Notes: generated by a model not told the origin, from the sequence alone. 64,000 bases of DNA from Streptomyces sp. NBC_01264 (GCF_026340675.1 NZ_JAPEOX010000001.1:2294001-2358000); one strand, 5' to 3'. Shown: positions 15,993 through 25,475, counted from the first letter of the stretch. Program-made: numbers and translations.

Positions 15993-17969
15993 TCACACCT
16001 GGACGCGGCGCTCCACGACGTCCACGAGCTTCGCCAGCGCCTGGTCGCGCGGGACGCCGTTCTCCTGCGAACCGTCGCGGTAGCGGAAGGAGACGGTGCC
16101 CGCGGCCATGTCCTCGTCACCGACGATGATCATGAAGGGGACCTTCAGCTTCTGCTGGTTGCGGATCTTCTTCTGCATGCGGTCGGAGGAGGCGTCCACC
16201 TCGACGCGCAGGCCCTTCTTCTTCGCCTCTGCGGCGAACTCCTGCAGGTACTCGATGTGCGAGTCGCCGATCGGGATGCCGACCGCCTGGACCGGGGCGA
16301 GCCACGGCGGCATGACGCCCGCGTAGTGCTCCAGCAGCACGGCGAAGAACCGCTCGATGGAACCGAACAGCGCACGGTGGATCATGACCGGCCGCTGCTT
16401 GGTGCCGTCGGGGCCGGTGTACTCCAGGTTGAAGCGCTCCGGCAGGTTGAAGTCGAGCTGCACGGTCGACATCTGCCAGGTGCGGCCGATCGCGTCACGG
16501 CACTGGACGGAGATCTTCGGGCCGTAGAACGCGGCGCCGCCCGGGTCCGGGACCAGGGGCAGGCCCTGCTTCTCGGCGACCTGCTGGAGGGTGGCGGTGG
16601 CCTCCTCCCAGATCTCGTCCGAGCCGACGAACTTCTCCGGGTCCTTGGTCGACAGCTCCAGGTAGAAGTCGGTCAGACCGTAGTCGCGGAGCAGGTTCAG
16701 CACGAAGGTCAGCGTGCGGTCGAGCTCCTCCGCCATCTGCTCCTTGGTGCAGTAGATGTGCGCGTCGTCCTGGGTGAACCCGCGCGAGCGGGTCAGGCCG
16801 TGCACGACGCCCGACTTCTCGTACCGGTACACGGTGCCGAACTCGAAGAGGCGCAGCGGCAGTTCGCGGTAGGAACGGCCGCGCGCGTCGAAGATCAGGT
16901 TGTGCATCGGGCAGTTCATGGGCTTGAGGTAGTAGTCGGTACCACCGTCGAGCTGCATGGGGGGGTACATGCCCTCCGCGTACCAGTCCAGGTGGCCGCT
17001 CTTCTCGAAGAGGGTGCCCTTGGTGGCGTGCGGGGTGTAGACGAACTCGTAGCCCTCTTCCTCGTGCCGCTTGCGCGAGTAGTCCTCCATGGTGCGCCGG
17101 ATGACTCCGCCGCGGGGGTGGAAGACGGCCAGGCCGGAGCCGATCTCGTCCTGTACGGAGAACAGGTCGAGCTCGGTGCCGAGCTTGCGGTGGTCGCGCT
17201 TCTCGGCCTCCACGAGGAAGTCGAGGTGGGCCTTCAGCTCCTCCTTCGACGGCCACGCGGTGCCGTAGATGCGCTGGAGCATCGGGTTCTTCTCGCTGCC
17301 GCGCCAGTAGGCGGCGGCGTTGCGCATCAGCTTGAACGCCGGGATGTTGCGGGTGGTCGGCAGGTGGGGACCGCGGCAGAGGTCCTTCCAGCACAGGTCG
17401 CCGGTCTTGGCGTCGAAGTTGTCGTAGATGGTCAGCTCGCCGCCGCCCACCTCGACGTTCGCGCCGTCGTCGGTCGAGGCCGAACCCTTGATGCCGATGA
17501 GCTCCAGCTTGTACGGCTCGTTCGCCAGCTCCTCGCGGGCCGCCTCGTCGGTGACGACGCGGCGGGCGAAGCGCTGGCCGCGCTTCTGGATCTCCTGCAT
17601 CTTCTTCTCGATGGCCTTGAGGTCATCGGGGGTGAAGGGCTTCGCGACGTCGAAGTCGTAGTAGAAGCCGTCGCGGACCGGCGGGCCGATGCCCAGCTTG
17701 GCCTCGGGGAACAGCTCCTGCACGGCCTGCGCCATGACGTGCGCGGTGGAGTGGCGCAGGATGTCGAGGCCGTCGGGAGAGGAGATCTCCACGGGCTCGA
17801 CGGTCTCGCCGTCCTTCACCTCGTACGCGAGGTCCTTCAGCTCACCTGCGATGCGCGCGGCGACGATGGTGCGCTCGCCGGCGAAGAGCTCCGCCGCCGT
17901 AGTGCCCGTGGCCACCACGCGCTCGTCCCGCTCGGAATCGCGTTGGATGAACACACGGACGTCTGACAC
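15993..17969 (-). CDS. thrS: Threonyl-tRNA synthetase
   Basis: ThrRS charges tRNA-Thr and edits mis-made Ser-tRNA. The 658-residue class-II enzyme has the N-terminal TGS domain (from [17 protein letters not shown]), the editing domain ([19 protein letters not shown]), and the catalytic core with the zinc-site Cys in [13 protein letters not shown], motif 2 region [17 protein letters not shown], and motif 3 end [17 protein letters not shown], plus the anticodon-binding C-terminus. GTG 17969 has AGGAGAG six nt upstream. The 160-bp leader shows a TACGAT -10-like box near 18015 but no T-box structure. Confidence 0.98.
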   Translation of the reverse strand: MSDVRVFIQRDSERDERVVATGTTAAELFAGERTIVAARIAGELKDLAYEVKDGETVEPVEISSPDGLDILRHSTAHVMAQAVQELFPEAKLGIGPPVRDGFYYDFDVAKPFTPDDLKAIEKKMQEIQKRGQRFARRVVTDEAAREELANEPYKLELIGIKGSASTDDGANVEVGGGELTIYDNFDAKTGDLCWKDLCRGPHLPTTRNIPAFKLMRNAAAYWRGSEKNPMLQRIYGTAWPSKEELKAHLDFLVEAEKRDHRKLGTELDLFSVQDEIGSGLAVFHPRGGVIRRTMEDYSRKRHEEEGYEFVYTPHATKGTLFEKSGHLDWYAEGMYPPMQLDGGTDYYLKPMNCPMHNLIFDARGRSYRELPLRLFEFGTVYRYEKSGVVHGLTRSRGFTQDDAHIYCTKEQMAEELDRTLTFVLNLLRDYGLTDFYLELSTKDPEKFVGSDEIWEEATATLQQVAEKQGLPLVPDPGGAAFYGPKISVQCRDAIGRTWQMSTVQLDFNLPERFNLEYTGPDGTKQRPVMIHRALFGSIERFFAVLLEHYAGVMPPWLAPVQAVGIPIGDSHIEYLQEFAAEAKKKGLRVEVDASSDRMQKKIRNQQKLKVPFMIIVGDEDMAAGTVSFRYRDGSQENGVPRDQALAKLVDVVERRVQV

Positions 17970-18129
17970 CGGTCTCTCCTGACTCAGGGGGTGCGCGAGC
18001 GAACACTGCGCGCCTGAATCGTACCGAGCGGATGGGCTGAGCCGCTAAACGGTTACCGCCCGGGGCCGATCCCGGCGCCCCCGTACGGTGGGGGTTTCCC
18101 GCTCCCGCACCCCGAAAGGACCCCGGACC

Positions 18130-18600
18130 ATGCCGAGCGCGCACCCGCGGCCGCTGGACCTGACCGACGACTCCACCGCGTACGCCGTGCACCGGATCGG
18201 CAGGGCCGCGTACGCGGTGGAGGCGGAGCTGATCGGCTTCGACGGCATCCCGGCGCTCCGCGAGAGCCTCGCGGACCTGCGGGCGCGGCCCCTGAACTGG
18301 ATCGGCGCACTGTCCGGGGACGGCGAGATCACCGGCTTCCTCGCCTGGGGGGAGGAGGCGGACGCCGTTCACCTGGACCGACTGTGCGTGGATCCGGCCC
18401 GGTTCCGCCGGGGGATCGCCTCGCTCCTGCTGCGCCACGTCCTGACCGACGTGCTCCCCCACCGCACGGTCACGGTCACCACGGGCGCGGACAACGCCCC
18501 CGCGGTGACCCTGTACGAACGCTCCGGCTTCACCCGGGGCGCGGACTTCTCCCCGGTCCCGGGCCTGCGCATGGCGTCCTTCACCCACGCCCCGGGCTGA
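18130..18600 (+). CDS. GNAT-family N-acetyltransferase
   Basis: The 156-residue protein has the GNAT fold order, with the acetyl-CoA loop near VDPARFRRGIASLLLRH (R-x2-G-I/x-A variant) and the late motif DNAPAVTLYERSGF. The substrate is unknown. ATG 18130 starts MPSAHPRPLDLTDDSTAY, with GAAAGGA about 11 nt upstream. It is convergent with the 18628 gene and only 27 bp from its stop. Confidence 0.85.
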   Translation: MPSAHPRPLDLTDDSTAYAVHRIGRAAYAVEAELIGFDGIPALRESLADLRARPLNWIGALSGDGEITGFLAWGEEADAVHLDRLCVDPARFRRGIASLLLRHVLTDVLPHRTVTVTTGADNAPAVTLYERSGFTRGADFSPVPGLRMASFTHAPG

Positions 18601-18627
18601 TCCCGCCCTCGGGCCGTCCCTTTCCGT

Positions 18628-19854
18628 CTAGTCGTCCGAGTCCGACGGCAGTGCGTCCCCCGCGTCGAGGGACTCGTCCAGGGACTTCATGAGCCGGTCC
18701 CGCTCGACCTCGTCCATCGGGACCGGACGCACGTCCGCCGCGTCCGTCAGCCGGCGGAAGCCTCCCCGCCGCTGCAGGCGCCCGCTGACCCGGATCGGGA
18801 GTCCGACGAGGTGCGCGTGGCCCGCCACCCGGTACGACTCCTCGTCGAGCACGACCCGGACGTACGGGATCTCCGCCCCGGCGAGGACCCGCAGCCGGAC
18901 CGTGCCCCCGCCGCCGGGGGCCGACCTGCGCATGCGGACCACGGCTCCCGCCACCCGGACCGGTACCGCCGGTTCGTCCCTCGTGTACCGCGCGGCCGCG
19001 TCCCGGAGCACCGGGAGGTCGCCGGGCGAGAACTCCACCGGCTCCGGCCGGGCCGCGCATCCCGCCGGGACCCCGGCGGCCGGGGCCCACGCGAGGGCCA
19101 CCCGGGCCCCCTCCGAGCCGTGGACCAGCGAGATCAGCGCCTCGGCGAGCTCCCGGCTGACCCCGGCCTCGACCGCCGCGTCGAAGGCTTCCATGCCGCC
19201 GGTGGCCCGCTGGTAGTCCACGGCCTCGCGGGTGGCGTGCAGCGCGTGGTGCAGCCGGGTCACGATGCCCCGGCCCCCGTCGACGGGGACGTAGGCGGTC
19301 AGGCGCCGGCCGCCCGGGGCCGGCCCGACCAGGACCCCGTCCAGCGCCCGCTCCGCCTGGCCACGGTGCCGGGCTCCGTAGTACCCGGCCCGCGCCCGGT
19401 CGGCCAGCGCCCCGGCGAGGAGCAGCTGGCGGGCGGCCGAGCGGAGCTGTTCCTGGACCGTCCAGTCGGCCTCGCCCTGGAGTCCGTACGCCCCGCGCGG
19501 GACCTCGCGCTCCCAGCGGATCTCGTCGCTCGGCACGCTGAGCCCGTACAGCACCTCGCGCGCCGACGGCAGCGCGCTGCGCGAGAGCGCGGTGAGCGCC
19601 TCTTCGAGCAGGTCGGCGCAGTCGGGGAAGGCCCGGCTCTCGGGGACGAGCAGGCTGGTGCCGCCGCTGCCCGTGGCGTACGGGGCGGGCGGCGTCCAGC
19701 GCCCGTACCGTCCGGCGGCGCCGCCGCGGCGCAGCCAGCCGTGCCGGTGCAGCAGGGCGCCGAGCACGAGCGGATCGACGTGTGCGGGATCGGGCGCGCC
19801 CACGGCGAACTCCGGTGGGGAGAGCGGCTCCAGGTGCGGTGACTGCCAATTCAT
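18628..19854 (-). CDS. Uncharacterised protein with OB-like C-terminal region
   Basis: No named family is recognised. The 408-residue soluble protein has an Ala/Arg-rich helical N-terminal two-thirds (LRRGGAAGRYGRWTPPAPYA; later GRGIVTRLHHALHATREAVD) and a C-terminal beta-rich stretch of about 90 residues (VRVAGAVVRMRRSAPGGGG ... HLVGLPIRVSGRLQRRGG) whose alternation looks like an OB-fold nucleic-acid-binding domain. It ends in an acidic tail (DALPSDSDD). Its ATG shares one base with the stop of the DUF4365-type gene (TGATG), so the two are translationally coupled and probably act together. A role in nucleic-acid handling is inferred only from these two points. Confidence 0.75.
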   Translation of the reverse strand: MNWQSPHLEPLSPPEFAVGAPDPAHVDPLVLGALLHRHGWLRRGGAAGRYGRWTPPAPYATGSGGTSLLVPESRAFPDCADLLEEALTALSRSALPSAREVLYGLSVPSDEIRWEREVPRGAYGLQGEADWTVQEQLRSAARQLLLAGALADRARAGYYGARHRGQAERALDGVLVGPAPGGRRLTAYVPVDGGRGIVTRLHHALHATREAVDYQRATGGMEAFDAAVEAGVSRELAEALISLVHGSEGARVALAWAPAAGVPAGCAARPEPVEFSPGDLPVLRDAAARYTRDEPAVPVRVAGAVVRMRRSAPGGGGTVRLRVLAGAEIPYVRVVLDEESYRVAGHAHLVGLPIRVSGRLQRRGGFRRLTDAADVRPVPMDEVERDRLMKSLDESLDAGDALPSDSDD

Positions 19855-20444
19855 CAAGGTGTCCCTCCCGACCCGACCCGGGTCATGATCTCGCAGAGCG
19901 CCCGGTCGTCGAAGATCCGCGTGGTCGGGATCCGTACGGTGGTCCGGCGCCGGCCGGTCACGGGGTGTCCGGCGAGATTGGTCCAGTAGCAGCAGTGCCG
20001 CAGGTCGAGCCGGTCGTGTCCGGCGCTCAGCCATTGGTCGCGTTCCCGCGGGACGAGCATCACGACGAGGATCTTGTGCACGGCGACCGGACTGCGGGCC
20101 AGCTTCACCAGGTGCTCGTTGTCGAGGGTGAAGCCGAAGGTGGGCCCGGCCGGTCTGGGCGGTATCTGGTAGGTCGCCTTGAGCTGGACCTTGATGGTCA
20201 CCTCGTCGTCGATGACGTGCTCGGGGGCGCCGTGGCTGACGTGCCAGTCGATGCCGTTGTCGGGAAAGGGCTGGGACAGCGAGCAGCCCGCCGCGGCGAC
20301 TACGGCGTGCAGGTATCCCACCTGAAGGGTTTCCATGCAGGCGGTGGTGGCGAGTGTGCCGCGCAGCGGTCCGCTCCGCGGGTCGGTCCGCGGATCGATC
20401 TGCCCCGCGAGCACCCCGCCCGGTTCGGGCTGCGCGAGCGCCAT
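19854..20444 (-). CDS. DUF4365-type protein (putative PD-(D/E)XK nuclease fold)
   Basis: The 196-residue protein carries PFPDNGIDWHV followed by DEVTIKVQLKATYQ, i.e. an Asp then a beta strand with Q-L-K, the arrangement of the nuclease-fold family DUF4365. Members often stand beside genes involved in mobile DNA or defence, but many are uncharacterised. The gene overlaps its downstream partner by one base and faces the DEDDh exonuclease gene across a 255-bp gap. Nuclease activity is inferred from the fold motif, not shown. Confidence 0.75.
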   Translation of the reverse strand: MALAQPEPGGVLAGQIDPRTDPRSGPLRGTLATTACMETLQVGYLHAVVAAAGCSLSQPFPDNGIDWHVSHGAPEHVIDDEVTIKVQLKATYQIPPRPAGPTFGFTLDNEHLVKLARSPVAVHKILVVMLVPRERDQWLSAGHDRLDLRHCCYWTNLAGHPVTGRRRTTVRIPTTRIFDDRALCEIMTRVGSGGTP

Positions 20445-20699
20445 GGCAGGCTCCCCATGCCTTCCGGGCTGTCCCCGTCGAAGCGGCCGCGTGGGGCCGC
20501 GTCAGGTGCGTGTCAGGGTGTCGGGGTTGACGACCGATCATGTGTGCGGTCCCCCAGTTGAGTTGTCTCCGCAGTCGGCGTCCCGCAAACGGCGTACGGG
20601 GCAAAGAGCCCGGGTATCACCGTTTCGGGCAAGGGTGGCGGGCCTGGGGCGCGGTGCCCGGGCGGGGGCCATCTGCCGACGGGTGACGAGGAGTTCGCC

Positions 20700-21425
20700 A
20701 TGACACGCTGGTACGAGGGCCCGCTGGCCGCATTCGACACGGAGACGACCGGGGTGGACGTGGAGCGGGACCGGATCGTGTCCGCCGCGCTCATCGTTCA
20801 GGAGTGCGCGGGCGGCCGGATCCGCTCGACGCGATGGTTGGTCAATCCCGGCATCCCGGTACCCCCGGGGGCCACGGAAGTGCACGGTCTGACCGATGAG
20901 CACCTCCAGCGCAACGGTCGGTGGCCCGCGCCGGTGGTGGAGGAGATAGCCCGCGCGCTCGGGGAGCAGCAGGTGGCGGGCCGGCCGGTGGTGGTGATGA
21001 ACGCGCCGTTCGATCTGACGCTGCTGGACCGGGAGTTGCGCCGCCACCGGGCGTCCTCACTGTCCCGGTACCTGGACAACCGGCCGTTGACGGTGCTGGA
21101 TCCGCGGGTGCTCGACAAGCATCTGGACCGCTACCGCAAGGGCCGCCGGACGCTCACGGACCTGTGCGCGCACTACGGGATAGAGCTGGAGGGTGCCCAT
21201 GACGCGGGCGCGGACGCCCTGGCGTCCCTGGAGCTCGTACGGGCCGTGGGGCGCAGGTTCGCGGGCCGGCTGGAGCGGCTGACGCCGACGGAGCTGCACA
21301 CGCTCCAGCAGGTGTGGCACGCGGCCCAGGCGCGGGGGCTCCAGGCGTGGTTCGCGCGGCAGGGCACACCGGAGTCGGTGGATCCGCACTGGCCGCTGCG
21401 GCCGGAACTGCCCGCGGCGGCGTGA
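20700..21425 (+). CDS. DEDDh 3'-5' exonuclease (DNA polymerase III epsilon-like)
   Basis: The 241-residue protein has ExoI FDTETTGVD (D and E, about 12-15), ExoII around VVVMNAPFDLTLLDREL (D), and ExoIII HDAGADALASLEL (H and D), so all four metal ligands and the catalytic His are present. It is a stand-alone exonuclease without the C-terminal polymerase-binding tail of DnaQ, so a repair or RNA/DNA trimming role is more likely than replication proofreading. ATG 20700 has GAGGAG about 7 nt upstream. A small GGGACC/GGTCCC hairpin (21425-21448) follows the stop. Confidence 0.9.
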   Translation: MTRWYEGPLAAFDTETTGVDVERDRIVSAALIVQECAGGRIRSTRWLVNPGIPVPPGATEVHGLTDEHLQRNGRWPAPVVEEIARALGEQQVAGRPVVVMNAPFDLTLLDRELRRHRASSLSRYLDNRPLTVLDPRVLDKHLDRYRKGRRTLTDLCAHYGIELEGAHDAGADALASLELVRAVGRRFAGRLERLTPTELHTLQQVWHAAQARGLQAWFARQGTPESVDPHWPLRPELPAAA

Positions 21426-21448
21426 GGGACCGTACGGAAAAGGTCCCT
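21425..21448 (+). terminator. Hairpin after the exonuclease gene
   Basis: AGGGACC (21425-21431) and GGTCCCT (21442-21448) form a 7-bp stem beginning at the last base of the stop codon. Confidence 0.5.
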
Positions 21449-21458
21449 GACATGCGGA

Positions 21459-21486
21459 AGGCCGGTCCGTGTCGACGGACCGGCCT
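21459..21486. terminator. Terminator of tRNA-Val(CAC) copy 1
   Basis: AGGCCGGTCCGT / ACGGACCGGCCT is a perfect 12-bp stem with a GTCG loop, 8 bp beyond the 3' end of the minus-strand tRNA gene; it also lies downstream of the plus-strand exonuclease. Confidence 0.75.
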
Positions 21487-21493
21487 GTCCCGG

Positions 21494-21565
21494 TGGGCGA
21501 TACTGGGATCGAACCAGTGACCCCTTCGGTGTGAACGAAGTGCTCTCCCGCTGAGCTAATCGCCC
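21494..21565 (-). tRNA. tRNA-Val, anticodon CAC
   Basis: The minus strand folds as a 72-nt tRNA: acceptor GGGCGAT/ATCGCCC, D-arm TAGCTCAGCGGGAGAGC, anticodon stem CTTCG/CGAAG with loop TTCACAC (anticodon CAC, reading GTG), T-arm CACTGGTTCGATCCCAGTA region, discriminator A. CCA is not encoded. A nearly identical second copy is at 24786-24857. Confidence 0.96.
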
Positions 21566-21603
21566 GGGAACGGTGTGAACAATACAGAAGGCCCGGGGCT
21601 GGT

Positions 21604-22128
21604 TCAAACCGCTTCCGGCCGGGCCGCCAGATGTGCGGCGAGCCCGCGCCGTCCGGACCGCATCATCAGCGTGTGGTTGAGCCGGAACACCGGCCGCCCG
21701 GGGAACGCGAGCAGGCGCATCAGGGGGCGGCGCACCTCGACCTCCTGCTCGTACAGCGCCCGCGTGCCACCGGCCCGCGCCCGTACGGTCCACCGCGCCC
21801 AGCCCTCCAGATCGCCGAGCAGGGCGACCTCCAGGATGCCGCGCAGGGGGTCCCGCAGGAGTTCGGCCGCGCCCACGCGCAGGGTGTAGGGGAGGACGGA
21901 GCGGATGAGGGCGGTGCCGCCGCTCCCGTCGGCGTCGGGGGCGACGGCGCGGATCTGGGGCCACCACAGGGGGTAGGACTCGGGATTCTCCAGGGCGGCG
22001 TAGACGCGGGTGGGCGCGGCGTCGAGGTCCCACACGCTGCGGAAGCGGTAACGGGTCCACCGGCCACCGGGGTTGGCGGGCGCGGCCGGGTCGCCGCCGG
22101 ACGTGCCGCCATGGCTGCTTCGGTCCAT
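21604..22128 (-). CDS. SRPBCC-fold polyketide cyclase/dehydrase-like protein
   Basis: The 174-residue protein has the START/SRPBCC layout: a beta-strand start WTRYRFRSVWDLDAAPTRVY, the typical ALENPESYPLWWPQIRAV helix turn, and a closing C-terminal helix (MMRSGRRGLAAHLAARPE). Such proteins bind hydrophobic ligands; no catalytic residues are evident and there is no polyketide cluster here. ATG 22128 was preferred to an in-frame start at 22161, since GGGGG lies just upstream. It is divergent from the 801-residue membrane protein. Confidence 0.82.
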   Translation of the reverse strand: MDRSSHGGTSGGDPAAPANPGGRWTRYRFRSVWDLDAAPTRVYAALENPESYPLWWPQIRAVAPDADGSGGTALIRSVLPYTLRVGAAELLRDPLRGILEVALLGDLEGWARWTVRARAGGTRALYEQEVEVRRPLMRLLAFPGRPVFRLNHTLMMRSGRRGLAAHLAARPEAV

Positions 22129-22242
22129 GCCCCCAGTCTCGCGCGCGGCGCGGACGCCCACCCGGTACTCAGCCGGAACTCATCCGGAGATGAGTACGCG
22201 CACCCATGTCCTGACGGGGTGACGGGCACCACACTCCGAACC

Positions 22243-24648
22243 ATGGACAACCCCCTGCCGCCGGCCGAGGAGCTCGTGCTCATCGACCGCGAACTGATCC
22301 AACTCGACGCCCGGCGCCACTTCCTGCTGAGCCGCCGTGCCTGGCTGCTGGGCGCCCAGGCCCCCCAGGCCTGGGGTGCACAGGTCCGGCCGAAGGCGTC
22401 CGCGCAGGCCACGGGGGCCTCGGAGGCCTCGGCCCCGGGTGCGCAGAACGTGCTGCTGGTCCTGGGCGCGGTGCTGCTGGCGGTCGCGGCCCTGGCGTTC
22501 ACGCTGGTCAGCTGGGGCTCCCTGGGGATCGCCGGGCGCAGTGCGGTGCTGGCCGTGGTGACGGCGGCGGCGCTGGGCGCCCCGGTGGCGCTGCTGCGCC
22601 GGGGGCTCCGCTCGACCGCCGAGGCGGTGGCCGCGGTCGGTCTGCTGCTGACGGTGCTCGACGCGTACGCGCTGTACGCCGTCGGCATGCCGGAGGTGGA
22701 CGGCCTGGCGTACGCGGCGGGCGCGGCCGCGGTGCTGGCGGCGGTGTGGGCGGGGTACGGGCGCGCCCTGACCGTGCTGCGGATCCCGGTGCCGGCGGCG
22801 CTGCTGACGGCGCAGCTCCCGTTGCCGCTGGCGGCGCTGGCCGCCGGGGCGGCGGGGCTGGACATGGCCTGGGCCCTGCTGGGTACGGCGGCGCTGGACG
22901 CCGGGCTCGCGCTGCTGCGGCCCGGGCGGTGGTCCCGCTGGGCGGGAGAGGCCGGCTCGGTGGTGGGCGGGGCCGCGCTGCTGACGGCGCTGACGCAGTC
23001 CCTGGACGCGGAATCGACGGGCGCGGCCCTGGCCCCCTCGGCGCGGCTGGCGGCGGTGGCGGTGCTCGCGCTGGCGGTGGCCTGGCGCGCCTCCGCCCTG
23101 CGGACCGCGTTCGCCGCGGCCGGCGCCTTCGCGGCGGTGGCGGCGCTGGGCGGCCTGGTCCGGCCGGAGCTGAGCCCGTCCGGGGCGGCGGTCGTGTACC
23201 TGGCGGTGGCCCTGCCCCTGCTGGGAGCGCTACGGGTCTCCGCGCTCCCGGAGCCGGTCCGGCGCGGGCTCGCCCTGTGCGGTGCGGGGGTGGCCGTCCT
23301 GCAGGCGGCGCTCGCCGCGGCGTGGGTGGCGTCGGTGCTGGTGGGCCGGCTGCGGGTGCTGGAGGAGGTCTGGTCGGTGACCGCGCCCGCCCCGGCGGCC
23401 GACGGCTCGGGGCTCCCTGCGCTGGTGGTCCTGCTGCTGACGGCCGGGGGCTCGTGGTGGCTGGTCCGGGTGCTTCCGGAGCGCACGGAGCCGGCGGTGG
23501 CCGCCGTGGTCCTGGGCTGGGCGGCGCTCTTCACGGCCCCGGTGGTGCTCGAAGCGGCCCCGGGCGCGGTCCTCGCCGCCCAGCTCGTGGTGACGCTGGC
23601 GACGGGGGCGCTCGCGCTCCGCGCCCCGGCACCCGCGGCCTCCACCGCTCCGGCGCGGGCCCCGAAGCCGGCCGGCGCCGGTCAGGGCCTCGTGGGGGTC
23701 GCCGCGGGGACGTGCGCCCTGGCAGGGGCCCTGAGCGTGTCCGTGGCGGCCCTGGACGGCCGACTGGCCACCTTCGCGGTGTTCGGCCTGCTGGGGGCCG
23801 CGTGCGCGGCGGGAGCGGCGTACCGGCCCGCCCCGGTGTGGGCCCGCGCGGGAGCGGCGGCCCTCGCCGTCGGGTACGCGGCGCTGCTCGCGGTGGCGCT
23901 GGGCGCACTGCTGGAGCGGCCGGTGGCCTGGTGGGCACCGGCGGTGCTGGTGGTCCCGGCGGCGGTGGCGGCGCTCGGGCCGCGGCTGGGCTCCGTACGG
24001 GTCCCGGCGGAGGTCGCGGCGGCCGCGGCGGGTCTCCTCGCGCTGGCCCTGGCCACCGGGGACGCTCCGGTGCTCGCGCTGGTCCTGGCCCTGGCCGGGG
24101 TGGTGTGCGCGGCGGCGGCGGTGCGGCCCGAGCGCCGGTCGGCGGCGGGCTGGCCCGCCGGGGCGCTGTTCCTGGCGGCGACCTGGGTACGGCTGGCGGC
24201 TTCGGAGGTGACGGTGCCCGAGGCGTACACCCTGCCGGTGACGGCGGCGGCACTGACCGTGGGATTCCTGCGACGGCGCCGCGATCCGCTCGCCGGGTCC
24301 TGGACGGCGTACGGGCCGGGGCTGGCCGCGACCCTGCTGCCGAGCACCCTCGCGGTGTGGGGCGACCCGCACTGGCTGCGGCCGCTGCTGCTGGGGACGG
24401 CCGCGCTCGGGGTGACCCTGGCCGGTGCCCGCGGCCGGCTCCGGGCGCCGCTGCTGCTGGGCGGGGCGACGCTGGCGGCGGTGGCGCTGCACGAGCTGAC
24501 CCCGTACGTCGTCCAGGTCGTGGACGCGCTGCCGCGCTGGCTGCCGCCGGCCCTGGCGGGGGTGCTGCTGCTGGCGATGGGGGCCACCTACGAGAAGCGG
24601 CTGCGCGACGCCCGCCGGCTGCGGGAGGCGATCGGGCGGCTGAAGTAG
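22243..24648 (+). CDS. Large polytopic membrane protein, permease-like
   Basis: The 801-residue protein starts with a short soluble region (MDNPLPPAEELVLIDRELIQ) containing helices, followed by some 20 or more hydrophobic segments (e.g. NVLLVLGAVLLAVAALAFTL, AVLAVVTAAALGAPVALL) extending to a basic C-terminus (EKRLRDARRLREAIGRLK). It is extremely rich in Ala, Leu, Val and Gly. No transporter signature is visible; the layout resembles large Streptomyces membrane proteins annotated as permeases, but substrate and role are unknown. Start ATG 22243 lacks a strong ribosome site. tRNA-Val copy 2 lies beyond it on the other strand. Confidence 0.8.
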   Translation: MDNPLPPAEELVLIDRELIQLDARRHFLLSRRAWLLGAQAPQAWGAQVRPKASAQATGASEASAPGAQNVLLVLGAVLLAVAALAFTLVSWGSLGIAGRSAVLAVVTAAALGAPVALLRRGLRSTAEAVAAVGLLLTVLDAYALYAVGMPEVDGLAYAAGAAAVLAAVWAGYGRALTVLRIPVPAALLTAQLPLPLAALAAGAAGLDMAWALLGTAALDAGLALLRPGRWSRWAGEAGSVVGGAALLTALTQSLDAESTGAALAPSARLAAVAVLALAVAWRASALRTAFAAAGAFAAVAALGGLVRPELSPSGAAVVYLAVALPLLGALRVSALPEPVRRGLALCGAGVAVLQAALAAAWVASVLVGRLRVLEEVWSVTAPAPAADGSGLPALVVLLLTAGGSWWLVRVLPERTEPAVAAVVLGWAALFTAPVVLEAAPGAVLAAQLVVTLATGALALRAPAPAASTAPARAPKPAGAGQGLVGVAAGTCALAGALSVSVAALDGRLATFAVFGLLGAACAAGAAYRPAPVWARAGAAALAVGYAALLAVALGALLERPVAWWAPAVLVVPAAVAALGPRLGSVRVPAEVAAAAAGLLALALATGDAPVLALVLALAGVVCAAAAVRPERRSAAGWPAGALFLAATWVRLAASEVTVPEAYTLPVTAAALTVGFLRRRRDPLAGSWTAYGPGLAATLLPSTLAVWGDPHWLRPLLLGTAALGVTLAGARGRLRAPLLLGGATLAAVALHELTPYVVQVVDALPRWLPPALAGVLLLAMGATYEKRLRDARRLREAIGRLK

Positions 24649-24740
24649 CCCGCCGCGCGGACCTGGCGTCCGGACCTGGAGTCCGAGTCCCGGCGCCGGG
24701 GCCGGACGGGTGCGGACCGTCGGCCGGACGAGGGAAAACG

Positions 24741-24779
24741 CCAGAGGCCCGGAGACTGTGAAAGTCTCCGGGCCTCTGG
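24741..24779 (-). terminator. Strong intrinsic terminator of tRNA-Val(CAC) copy 2
   Basis: A perfect 17-bp stem (24741-24757 with 24763-24779, arm CCAGAGGCCCGGAGACT) with a 5-nt loop is followed on the minus strand by CGTTTTCCC. It starts 7 bp after the tRNA 3' end. Confidence 0.92.
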
Positions 24780-24785
24780 TCCGGG

Positions 24786-24857
24786 TGGGCGATACTGGGT
24801 TCGAACCAGTGACCCCTTCGGTGTGAACGAAGTGCTCTCCCACTGAGCTAATCGCCC
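24786..24857 (-). tRNA. tRNA-Val, anticodon CAC (second copy)
   Basis: The 72-nt cloverleaf has acceptor GGGCGAT/ATCGCCC, anticodon loop TTCACAC, and discriminator A. It differs from copy 1 only at a D-loop base (GTGGGAG versus GCGGGAG) and in the T-arm (TTCGAACCC versus TTCGATCCC). It has its own terminator. Confidence 0.96.
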
Positions 24858-24915
24858 GGACGCACCGCAAACATTACCGCATGTCAGCGGTGCTCTCCGC
24901 CATGGGCGGGCGGGC

Positions 24916-25383
24916 TCACTGGTCCTTGAGGTTCCAGGGCAGCACGAGCCCGTACTTCCACAGGTAGAAGCCGATCAGGACGCCCGCGATCGCGAGCCCG
25001 ACGCTGGTCAGGATGATGTTGCGGCGGCGGACCTTCGGGTCCAGGGCCTTCTGGGCGGCTTCGCTGACCTTGCGCTTGGTCCAGCGCAGGGCGAGGTGCG
25101 CCCAGGCGAATTCGGTGGCCCAGATCGCGAGGCCCGCGAAGATCGCCACCCAGCCCGGGCCGGGCAGCACCAGCATGGCGACACCGGCGCCGACGACGGC
25201 GAGGCCGACGACGAAGACGCCGACCTGCCAGCTCAGGTGCAGGCCCCGGCGGGCCTTGATGAAGTCCGGCGCCTTGGAGACGTGAAAGACCTTCGGGTCC
25301 TCCTCGGCAGCGGCGGACTCGCCTTCGGCGGCGGCGGACTCGTTGGCGGACTCGTTGGTCTCGCGGTCACTCCCCGTGTTCAT
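24916..25383 (-). CDS. PGPGW-motif transmembrane protein (TIGR02611-like)
   Basis: The 155-residue protein has an acidic Ser/Ala/Glu-rich N-terminus, then HLSWQVGVFVVGLAVVGAG, the family motif LVLPGPGWVAIFAGLAI, a basic loop, and a last helix (IILTSVGLAIAGVLIGFYLW). The PGPGW family is widespread in actinobacteria but has no known role. It is divergent from ssgB across a 177-bp gap, an arrangement conserved in Streptomyces. ATG 25383 starts MNTGSDRETNES. Confidence 0.88.
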   Translation of the reverse strand: MNTGSDRETNESANESAAAEGESAAAEEDPKVFHVSKAPDFIKARRGLHLSWQVGVFVVGLAVVGAGVAMLVLPGPGWVAIFAGLAIWATEFAWAHLALRWTKRKVSEAAQKALDPKVRRRNIILTSVGLAIAGVLIGFYLWKYGLVLPWNLKDQ

Positions 25384-25475
25384 GGGGTCGAATCTACCGG
25401 AGGTCCCAGCACACGTGAATGGTCGTTTGGATCCGCCGTCCGAGGGACCCAGAGGTCCGCAAAACGGTCAGAGGG

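Noticed and set aside
17970..18129. T-box leader of thrS
   Set aside because: No T-box sequence or stem I pattern in the 160-bp leader; actinobacterial T-boxes are mainly at ileS.
21494..24857. Integration sites at the tRNA-Val genes
   Set aside because: No duplicated 3' tRNA segment, integrase or foreign-composition DNA lies beside either tRNA; genes between them are typical Streptomyces core genes.
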